This document shows positions 57,408-64,000 of a DNA stretch of 64,000 nucleotides, piece by piece. The DNA comes from Chlorobiaceae bacterium (GTDB lineage Bacteria > Bacteroidota > Chlorobiia > Chlorobiales > Chlorobiaceae), in assembly GCA_013335115.1 (NCBI GenBank), contig JAAXWQ010000001.1, forward strand, positions 62,001 through 126,000, in the 5' to 3' direction. A program made the translations under genes and the position numbers. How positions within the stretch are numbered: the first letter of the stretch is position 1; each line of letters opens with the position of its first letter. The notes below the pieces were generated by a model. That model was not told the origin of the DNA. It saw nothing but the letters and a program-made list of their open reading frames with translations, and searched no databases.

Positions 57408-58943
57408 ATGACCAAAGAACACGAACAGAACAAGCCGTCGCAGGAGCTCCCGCAGGCAGTATCCCTCAACGACCAGATGAAGCGCCGCTTCCAGGAGCGC
57501 GAGCATCTTGCCGCTGCGGGCATCAACCCCTATCCCTACTCGTTCGACGTCACCTCGACATCAAAAGCCGTCCTTGAAGGCTTCGTCGACGACAGCGCCG
57601 CAGAGCTCTCCGTCGCCGGCCGCATCATGGCCATCCGCAAGATGGGCAAAGCCTCGTTCTTCCATATCCAGGACGCCGAAGGCAAGATCCAGATCTACCT
57701 CAAGCGCGACGACGTGGGCGAAGAGTCCTACAACACCTTCAAGCTGCTCGATATCGGCGACATCGTCGGCGTCAAAGGCTTCACCTTCCGCACCAAGACC
57801 GGCGAAATCTCGGTCCACGCCCGACAGTTCGAACTGCTCTCCAAGTCCCTGCGCCCGATCCCGATCGCCAAGGAGAAGGAGGTCGACGGACAGAAAGTGG
57901 TCTACGATGCCTTCAGCGACCGCGAGCTCCGCTACCGGCAGCGCTACGTCGACCTGATCGTCAACCCCGAAGTGCGAGACACCTTCATCAAGAGGACCAG
58001 GATCGTCGCCTTCATGCGTAACCAATTCTCCTCAAACGGCTGGCTCGAGGTCGAAACCCCGATCCTGCAACCGATCTACGGCGGCGCTGCCGCGCGCCCA
58101 TTCACGACGCATCACAACGCGCTCGACATGGAGCTCTACCTGCGCATTGCCAACGAGCTCTATCTCAAGCGCCTCATCGTCGGGGGATTCGACGGCGTCT
58201 TCGAGTTCGCCAAGGACTTCCGCAACGAAGGCATTGACCGTTTCCACAACCCCGAGTTTACCCAGGTCGAGCTCTACGTCGCCTACAAGGACTACGTCTG
58301 GATGATGGAGCTGGTCGAAAACCTGCTGCACCAGGCATGCCTCGAAGTCAACGGCAAGGACTCCACCACCTTCCTCGGCAACGAGATCAGCCTCAAGCCG
58401 CCATTCCGCCGGCTCACCATCGCCGACTCCATCAGGGAGTTCACCGGCATGGAGATCAGGGGAAAATCCGAAACTGAACTCCGTAACACCGCCAAGGACC
58501 TCGGGCTCGAACTCGACCCCAAGATCAGCAGCGGCAAGATCATCGACGAGATTTTCGGCGAGTTCGTCGAACCCAAGCTCATCCAGCCGACCTTCATCAC
58601 CGACTACCCCGAGGAGATGTCCCCGCTGGCCAAAAAGCACCGCACCGAGCCAGGCCTGGTCGAGCGATTCGAGCTCATCGTCGGCGGCAAGGAGGTCTGC
58701 AACTCCTTCTCCGAGCTCAACGACCCCGTCATCCAGCGCGAACGCCTCGAAGAGCAGGCCCGCCTCCGCCAGCGCGGCGACGACGAAGCCATGATTGTCG
58801 ACGAGGATTTCCTTCGCGCCCTCGAATACGGCATGCCCCCCTGCGCCGGCCTCGGTATCGGCATCGACCGCGTGGTCATGCTCCTCACCGGCGAAGACTC
58901 CATCCGAGACGTCATCTTCTTCCCGCACCTGAAACCGGAGTGA
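57408..58943 (+). CDS. lysS: lysyl-tRNA synthetase (class II)
   Basis: Charges tRNA-Lys. At 511 residues it has an N-terminal OB anticodon domain ([33 protein letters not shown]) and the class II core: motif 2 ([22 protein letters not shown]), and motif 3 [15 protein letters not shown]. It is 27 nt after crtB and ends at a strong hairpin. Confidence 0.96.
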   Translation: MTKEHEQNKPSQELPQAVSLNDQMKRRFQEREHLAAAGINPYPYSFDVTSTSKAVLEGFVDDSAAELSVAGRIMAIRKMGKASFFHIQDAEGKIQIYLKRDDVGEESYNTFKLLDIGDIVGVKGFTFRTKTGEISVHARQFELLSKSLRPIPIAKEKEVDGQKVVYDAFSDRELRYRQRYVDLIVNPEVRDTFIKRTRIVAFMRNQFSSNGWLEVETPILQPIYGGAAARPFTTHHNALDMELYLRIANELYLKRLIVGGFDGVFEFAKDFRNEGIDRFHNPEFTQVELYVAYKDYVWMMELVENLLHQACLEVNGKDSTTFLGNEISLKPPFRRLTIADSIREFTGMEIRGKSETELRNTAKDLGLELDPKISSGKIIDEIFGEFVEPKLIQPTFITDYPEEMSPLAKKHRTEPGLVERFELIVGGKEVCNSFSELNDPVIQRERLEEQARLRQRGDDEAMIVDEDFLRALEYGMPPCAGLGIGIDRVVMLLTGEDSIRDVIFFPHLKPE

Positions 58944-58972
58944 CGTTGCGTTCAGCAGCTGAACAGCACCCG

Positions 58973-59011
58973 AAAGCAGAAGCCCCGTTGAACACACGGG
59001 GCTTCTGCTTT
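58973..59011 (+). terminator. rho-independent terminator after lysS
   Basis: AAAGCAGAAGCCCCGT (58973-58988) pairs perfectly with 58996-59011 (16 bp) around a 7-nt loop, ending in TTT. The rest of the 246-nt gap to 59189 holds only a short open frame that I could not relate to any family. Confidence 0.9.
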
Positions 59012-59189
59012 CCTGACTGGAAAATTTGGGGACGTTGATCCGTATCTACAATAAAACCGAAGGCAAGGCGACCTGGCTGGAGGAGGCTGGCTTGATTATA
59101 TGGATGCCCGTGCGTAACATGGAATAATGGCGGAAATCCGGCCCCGAGGGCCACAAGGAACTCCGTGATAAACAAGAGCGAGGAGCCCC

Positions 59190-59864
59190 ATGCCTCTCAT
59201 ACGTCCGAAAGCATCACCGTTTTCACTGCTCGGGACCGTGGCGGGCGGGGAGGGGCTCTGCACCGAGTTCAAGCGCATCGTCCACTCCCCTGCCAAGATT
59301 GCGCGTTCAATCGCATCGTTCGCCAACACCTCGGGCGGGCACATCCTGATCGGGGTGGATGACGATGGTCGGATCGTGGGGATCAGCAGCGAGAAGGAGG
59401 CGTTGGAGGTGATCGACGATGCGCTGAGGTTCCACATCGAGCCGATGCCGGCGCTCGACGTGCATGTCGAGGAGTACAAGCACCGCATGGTACTGGTCGT
59501 CAGCATTCCCGAGAGCCCGGACAGGCCGCACGTCCATGTCGAAGAGGGCTACTGCCGGAGCACGGAAAGGCGGATCGTGGAACGAAGGGTGTTCATCCGC
59601 GAGGGTAGCCACAACAAAGCGGCGACGACGGATCGTATCGCCCTGATCCAGGCCGAAAAGAGCCCACTGAAGGTGTCGTTCAGCGATCGGGAGCGGCGAG
59701 TCCTGCACTACCTTGGCGAACATTCGCGCATCACGGCCCCGGAGTTCGCAGAGCATGCCGGCATCCCCGTCCAGGAGGCCCGCAGGATCCTCGTGTCGCT
59801 CGTCAGGGCAGGCGCGGTCCGCCTGCTTGCCGAGTCGGGAACCGGAGTCTACACGCTCGATTGA
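59190..59864 (+). CDS. AlbA_2/Schlafen-type DNA-binding protein with C-terminal winged helix
   Basis: A 224-residue protein. Residues ~25-140 form an AlbA_2 (Schlafen AlbA_2) domain: TEFKRIVHSPAKIARSIASFANTSGGHILIGVDDDGRIVG is the family core, then VVSIPESPDRPHVHVEEGYCRS and VFIREGSHNK. Residues ~160-224 are a winged helix (ERRVLHYLGEHSRITAPEFAEHAG). Such proteins are usually transcription regulators; their targets are not known. GAGGAG precedes the ATG. It stands alone. Confidence 0.88.
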   Translation: MPLIRPKASPFSLLGTVAGGEGLCTEFKRIVHSPAKIARSIASFANTSGGHILIGVDDDGRIVGISSEKEALEVIDDALRFHIEPMPALDVHVEEYKHRMVLVVSIPESPDRPHVHVEEGYCRSTERRIVERRVFIREGSHNKAATTDRIALIQAEKSPLKVSFSDRERRVLHYLGEHSRITAPEFAEHAGIPVQEARRILVSLVRAGAVRLLAESGTGVYTLD

Positions 59865-60022
59865 CAGCACTCCAGAAGGAACAGCATCGGCGACACACCT
59901 GAATTCTGCCAGAATCCCTACATATTCGTATTATTTTTTCAGGAATATTTTTTATTCGCCCGTATTTTTTTAAGTTTAGTGAAAGGATTTTACGCCATTT
60001 CACCAGTTTTCCCGTTCCGCCC

Positions 60023-61471
60023 ATGACTCGCCTGTTCGAAAACTACGATGCCGGGGCCGACCGCTTTTTCGATGAAGTCATATCGAAGGAGGCGGCACCA
60101 AGGGCACATTACGACAAGATGATGCGACGCTTCGCCCAGTTGTCGGTGGAGGACGTCCGGGCCAGGAAGCATCTGGTGAACCTCTTCTTCAGGAACCAGG
60201 GTATCACCTTCACGGTCTACGGCGTGGAGGAGGGCATCGAGCGCATCTTCCCCTTCGACCTGATCCCGCGCATCATACCGGCGCCGGAATGGGACATGAT
60301 CGAACGGGGGCTCATCCAGCGCATCACCGCGCTGAACGAGTTCCTCTCGGACATCTACCACGACCAGAAGATCCTGAAGGACAAGGTCGTGCCGGCGGAT
60401 CTGGTGCTGGGCAGCAAGCACTTCCGCCGTGAGTTCGTGGGGGTGCGCCCGCCACTGGGGGTCTACATCCATGTGACGGGCAGCGACCTTATCCGCAACA
60501 CCGATGGGCGTTACCTGGTACTGGAGGATAACCTGCGGACTCCGAGCGGCGTCTCCTACATGCTGCAGAACCGGCAGGCGATGAAGCGCGCGTTCCCGGT
60601 GCTCTTCGAACGCTACAAGGTGCGCCCGGTGGACGGATACCCGCAGCAGCTGCTCAGGACCCTGCAGGAGATCAGCCCGACGCAGAAGAACGATCCGAAG
60701 GTGGTGGTACTTACGCCGGGCATCTACAACTCCGCCTATTTCGAGCACAGTTTCCTCGCCCAGCAGATGGGCATCCAGCTGACGGAGGGGCGCGACCTGG
60801 TGGTGAACAACAACAAGGTCTATACCCGGACAACGCGCGGCCTGCAGCGGGTGGACGTGATTTACCGGAGGGTGGACGACGACTTCCTCGATCCGCTGGT
60901 GTTCCGGCCCGACTCGAAGCTGGGCGTAGCGGGGCTGGTCAACGCCTACCGCAAGGGCAACGTGGCGCTGGCCAACGCGATCGGCACGGGCGTGGCGGAC
61001 GACAAGGTGATCTACAGCTTCGTGCCGGAGATCATCAAATACTACCTCGGGGAAGACCCGATCCTCAACAATGTCGAAACCTGGCTGGCCAGCAACCCGA
61101 AGCACCTGAAGTACATCCTGCAAAACCTCGACAAGCTCGTGGTGAAGGCGGCCAACGAATCAGGAGGGTACGGCATGCTGGTGGGACCACACGCCACCCA
61201 GGAGGAGCGGGAGAAGTTCGCCGAACTGATCGTAGCCAACCCACGCAACTACATCGCCCAGCCGACCATCTCGCTTTCGCGCCACCCGAGTTTCATGGGT
61301 GACGCGGAGATCGCCCCCTGCCATATCGACCTCAGGCCTTACGTGCTGTACGGCAAGTCCCCGTCGATCGTGCCCGGCGGGCTGACCAGGGTTGCCCTGA
61401 AGCGGGGATCGCTGGTGGTCAACTCCTCGCAGGGAGGAGGAAGCAAGGACACCTGGGTGATCGATATCTGA
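60023..61471 (+). CDS. circularly permuted ATP-grasp protein (DUF404/407, COG2308)
   Basis: A 482-residue permuted ATP-grasp protein. It shows [30 protein letters not shown]-like [45 protein letters not shown] (metal/ATP loop), [23 protein letters not shown] and [16 protein letters not shown], all typical. The family is predicted to ligate peptide-like substrates, but no product is known. It is the first of three co-directional genes with an alpha-E protein (19 nt) and a transglutaminase-like protein (38 nt). AT-rich upstream DNA (59865-60022) holds no gene. Confidence 0.93.
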   Translation: MTRLFENYDAGADRFFDEVISKEAAPRAHYDKMMRRFAQLSVEDVRARKHLVNLFFRNQGITFTVYGVEEGIERIFPFDLIPRIIPAPEWDMIERGLIQRITALNEFLSDIYHDQKILKDKVVPADLVLGSKHFRREFVGVRPPLGVYIHVTGSDLIRNTDGRYLVLEDNLRTPSGVSYMLQNRQAMKRAFPVLFERYKVRPVDGYPQQLLRTLQEISPTQKNDPKVVVLTPGIYNSAYFEHSFLAQQMGIQLTEGRDLVVNNNKVYTRTTRGLQRVDVIYRRVDDDFLDPLVFRPDSKLGVAGLVNAYRKGNVALANAIGTGVADDKVIYSFVPEIIKYYLGEDPILNNVETWLASNPKHLKYILQNLDKLVVKAANESGGYGMLVGPHATQEEREKFAELIVANPRNYIAQPTISLSRHPSFMGDAEIAPCHIDLRPYVLYGKSPSIVPGGLTRVALKRGSLVVNSSQGGGSKDTWVIDI

Positions 61472-61490
61472 ACCTTAACGAACGCAACGC

Positions 61491-62564
61491 ATGCTGAGCC
61501 GAGTCGCCGAATCGCTCTTCTGGATGAGCCGGTATTTCGAACGCGCCGAAAACACGGCGAGGTTCCTGGACGTCAATTTCAACCTGATGCTCGACCTGAA
61601 CAGCATCACCTCCGTGGACCATCCGAACTACTGGAGCCCACTGATCATGGTCATGTCGGACCATGGGGATTTCAGGGCTCATTACGACGAGTACAACGCC
61701 AACAACGTGACCGACTACCTGGTGTTCAACAGGCAGAACAGCAGTTCGATCATCTCGTCCATCGGCATGGCCAGGGAGAATGCACGGAGCATCATCGAGA
61801 GCATCTCGAGCGAGATGTGGGAGCAGATCAACAACCTGTACCACTACCTGCAGAGCGTAACGCCGCAGCAGGTGCACAACGATCCCTACAGTTTCTACAA
61901 GGAGATCAAGAACGCCTCGCACCTGTTCCAGGGGATTACCGACAACACCTTCTCGCGCAGCGAAGGATGGGATTTCGTCCAGATCGGCAAGTACCTCGAA
62001 CGCGCGGACAATTCTGCCAGGCTCATCGACGTCAAGTACCAGATGCTGATGCCGAAGCGAGGCCAGCACCTCGACCTGGTGAAGAACTCGGTCGACATCA
62101 TCCAGTGGATGGCGGTGCTGAAAAGCTGCAGCGCCCTGGAAGCGTTCCGGAAGGTCTACCTGTCAAAGATCGACCCGGACAACATCCTGCGGTTCCTGAT
62201 CCTCGACCGTGCCTTCCCCCGCAGCATCACCTTCTCGATCTGCGCGGCGCAAGAGGCCCTGTGGAGGATATCGGGAAGCACGACGCACCGGTACGTCAAC
62301 AACGTCGACCGGCTGATCGGCAAGATGGATGCGGAACTGAGTTATACCACGGTGGATGATATCCACATGCGGGGGGTGCACGGATTCCTCGAAGAGATAC
62401 AGGACGGGGTGATCAAGGTGGGCGAACAGCTCCACCTGCTCTATTTCGCCTACCACACGCCGAAGATCGAGCCGCTCGACGCAACGGAAGGGCTGGCGTT
62501 CACCGGAGTTGCCGGAGGCCGGGCGAACTGGAGCCAATCGCAACAGCAGCAGCAACAGCAGTAA
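61491..62564 (+). CDS. alpha-E domain protein (DUF403, COG2307)
   Basis: A 357-residue helical protein. The alpha-E signature is MLSRVAESLFWMSRYFERAENTARFLDV, recurring as FVQIGKYLERADNSARLIDVKY, and AVLKSCSALEAFRKVY lies in between. The tail is a short polyglutamine run (SQSQQQQQQQ) from CAA/CAG codons. Function is unknown, but the gene is almost always found with the ATP-grasp and transglutaminase genes, as here. Confidence 0.93.
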   Translation: MLSRVAESLFWMSRYFERAENTARFLDVNFNLMLDLNSITSVDHPNYWSPLIMVMSDHGDFRAHYDEYNANNVTDYLVFNRQNSSSIISSIGMARENARSIIESISSEMWEQINNLYHYLQSVTPQQVHNDPYSFYKEIKNASHLFQGITDNTFSRSEGWDFVQIGKYLERADNSARLIDVKYQMLMPKRGQHLDLVKNSVDIIQWMAVLKSCSALEAFRKVYLSKIDPDNILRFLILDRAFPRSITFSICAAQEALWRISGSTTHRYVNNVDRLIGKMDAELSYTTVDDIHMRGVHGFLEEIQDGVIKVGEQLHLLYFAYHTPKIEPLDATEGLAFTGVAGGRANWSQSQQQQQQQ

Positions 62565-62602
62565 CCGTCCAGCTAGGGCACAACGGGATAAACAGCAGAG
62601 CC

Positions 62603-63436
62603 ATGATCCTCAAGGTTGAACATACGACGGTGTTTGAATACGAAGAACCGGTCTACGAAACCGCCACCGAAGTGCGGCTGCAACCGGCGAACACTTCCGA
62701 CGGGACGCAGCGTTGCGCCAGCTTCAGCCTCCAGGTCTCGCCATCGGCGACGATTTACGAGTACACGGATTTCTACGGCAACATGGTCCACCACTTCAAC
62801 CTCCTGCAGAGCCACAAGAGGGTGCAGATCGTTGCCACTTCGGTGATCGAAACCACCACCACGGCTCGCAGCATGGTCGACGCGGAGGACGAAATCAAAC
62901 TGCTCGACTTTTCGGCCGAGAGCAAGTACGTGCATTTCGATCCCGCGATCTGCGAGCTTGCCGACAAGTTCAGGGGAACCGGAGACGCCTACAGCCAGGC
63001 GATGGAGATCTGCAGGCACATCAACAGCTCGTTCAGGTACGAACCCGGGGTGACCGACGTGCACAGCACCAGCGCCGTGGTCATGGCCCTCGGGCGAGGA
63101 GTCTGCCAGGACTTCGCCCACATCATGATTGCCGCCTGTCGCCACCTCGGCATCCCTACCCGATACGTCAGCGGCTATCTTTACGGAGGAGGCAGTACCC
63201 CTGACGGCCAGGATGAAGCGAGCCATGCATGGTGCGAGGTGTACTGCGGAGACGGGATGGGGTGGTGCGGCTTCGACCCGACACACAAAACACTGCTTGT
63301 GGATGAACGGTACATCAAGATCGGTTCCGGAAGGGACTATGCGGATGTCCCGCCGGTAAGGGGCACCTACAAGGGCACCTCATCGGAAACACTCCAGGTA
63401 TCCGTTCGGGTCAGCTCCCTCGACAAGCCCTCCTGA
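62603..63436 (+). CDS. transglutaminase-like cysteine protease-fold protein
   Basis: A 277-residue protein with the bacterial transglutaminase N-terminal domain (MILKVEHTTVFEYEEPVYETATEVRL) and core with a Cys-His-Asp triad: Cys168 in GRGVCQDFAH, His208 in ASHAWCEVY, Asp225 in GFDPTHKT. The family includes peptidases and amidases; the enzyme here may process or remove peptides formed by the ATP-grasp partner. It is last of the three-gene set. No Anbu proteasome-like gene is adjacent in the window. Confidence 0.92.
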   Translation: MILKVEHTTVFEYEEPVYETATEVRLQPANTSDGTQRCASFSLQVSPSATIYEYTDFYGNMVHHFNLLQSHKRVQIVATSVIETTTTARSMVDAEDEIKLLDFSAESKYVHFDPAICELADKFRGTGDAYSQAMEICRHINSSFRYEPGVTDVHSTSAVVMALGRGVCQDFAHIMIAACRHLGIPTRYVSGYLYGGGSTPDGQDEASHAWCEVYCGDGMGWCGFDPTHKTLLVDERYIKIGSGRDYADVPPVRGTYKGTSSETLQVSVRVSSLDKPS

Positions 63437-63501
63437 GGCATCCCCGGCCCGATATGCCTTCTGATGAGACGCAATGACCGTTCGCGTATGACGGGAAGCC
63501 A

Positions 63502-64000
63502 TCAAGAGGCGAGGATCTCATTCACCTTCCTGGACAGCGCCATGACCGTAAACGGCTTGTGAATGAAATTGACGCCCGTGTCGAGTATGCCGTGACAGGC
63601 GATGATATCTGCGGTGTAACCGGACATGAACAGCGTCCTCAACCCGGGAATGATGCCCGCGATCCTCTCGGCGAGCTGGTTCCCGTTCATCTCCGGCATG
63701 ACGATATCGGTGATCAGCAGGTCCAGGCGGTCCACCCACTCTTCCGCCAGCCTGATCGCGTCGGTCGGGGTCGAAGCCGGCAACACCCGGTAACCCGTCT
63801 TTTCGAGCATCAACCTGCAGAGATTAAGGATCTCCGGCTCATCCTCGACCACCAGGATCGTCATCTTGCGGTGTTCAGTATCCTCCTTGCAGCAAATCCT
63901 CACCGCCTCGCCGTCGACGTCCAGGATCAGCGGCAGGCAGACCCGGAACACGCTCCCCTTGCCCGAGCCGGTATCGAAATCGATGAACCCCCGGTTCTGC
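63502..64000 (-). CDS. hybrid histidine kinase, C-terminal part (5' truncated by window)
   Basis: The visible ~165 residues begin in the tail of an HATPase domain (DFDTGSGKGSVFRVCLPL) and continue to a receiver domain: ILVVEDEPEI, phosphoacceptor Asp in LLITDIVMPEMNG, LFMSGYTADII and HKPFTVMALSRKVNEIL. The receiver resembles that of the hybrid kinase at 49408-52110 ([27 protein letters not shown]), so the two are paralogues in this part. The sensor region lies beyond 64000. Confidence 0.9.
   Translation of the reverse strand, partial: QNRGFIDFDTGSGKGSVFRVCLPLILDVDGEAVRICCKEDTEHRKMTILVVEDEPEILNLCRLMLEKTGYRVLPASTPTDAIRLAEEWVDRLDLLITDIVMPEMNGNQLAERIAGIIPGLRTLFMSGYTADIIACHGILDTGVNFIHKPFTVMALSRKVNEILAS

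Noticed and set aside
58912-59175. A small minus-strand frame downstream of lysS, and an opposite short plus frame ending ...RNME
   Set aside because: The minus frame runs through the terminator hairpin; neither has a start signal or recognisable family. It could be a gene remnant, but support is too weak.

Overview
The window looks like a chromosome segment of a green sulfur bacterium (Chlorobiaceae, a Chlorobium/Chlorobaculum-type genome). The markers are a BchU-type bacteriochlorophyllide C-20 methyltransferase, a B12/radical-SAM protein of the BchE/BchQ/BchR family, a chlorosome envelope [2Fe-2S] protein of the CsmI/CsmJ/CsmX family and a CrtB phytoene synthase. They sit among Gram-negative housekeeping genes (lpxD, TolC/HlyD export, OmpA). 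The sequence is GC-rich, and many start codons lack a strong Shine-Dalgarno sequence. The species assignment is inference.

Layout. 0-8 kb: an alpha/beta hydrolase, tmk, a two-gene disaccharide module (HAD phosphatase plus a beta-phosphoglucomutase/GH65 phosphorylase fusion), queA and ispD, then tRNA-Met and tRNA-Gly. 8.5-10.4 kb: a MenI-like thioesterase and the BchQ/BchR-type gene. 10.4-13.2 kb: a minus-strand accessory operon (TetR regulator, membrane protein, double flavodoxin-like protein) behind an 18-bp perfect palindrome and bracketed by imperfect direct repeats. 13.2-18.2 kb: aspS, dnaX with an A10 slippery run joining gamma to tau frames, and yihY. 18.5-22.5 kb: a PerR/Fur-type regulator, a 14-bp tandem repeat, a 27-bp-stem terminator, bchU, an ArsA-like ATPase and a second TetR. 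22.7-27.5 kb: a minus-strand run of MFS transporter, purQ, purS, pssA, panB and a lipoate/octanoyl transferase. 27.7-37 kb: a DUF4136 lipoprotein, a CoA-binding protein, ddl, a TPR protein, a five-gene TolC/HlyD/ABC exporter joined by 4-nt overlaps, and an OmpA-type lipoprotein. 37.5-49.4 kb: an NTF2-like protein, lpxD, prs, rplY, a DppC-like permease, comEC, metF, a ~140-bp inverted repeat, lysA, rpmG, tRNA-Leu, a zinc-ribbon coiled-coil protein and rnpB (RNase P RNA). 49.4-64 kb: a multi-PAS hybrid histidine kinase, an aminotransferase, the chlorosome protein with a clear promoter, ybeY, hflX, crtB, lysS, an AlbA_2/Schlafen-type protein, the circularly permuted ATP-grasp/alpha-E/transglutaminase operon, and the 3' end of another hybrid kinase.

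How it fits together. Several genes serve the photosynthetic antenna: pigment methylation (bchU, BchQ/R-like), carotenoid synthesis (crtB), isoprenoid supply (ispD) and the chlorosome envelope protein. The least explained parts are the TetR/flavoprotein operon, whose operator core also lies in the spacer of the chlorosome promoter, and the ATP-grasp/alpha-E/transglutaminase trio. The best-supported unusual signal is the dnaX frameshift or slippage site. All assignments come from reading the sequence; no database search was run.
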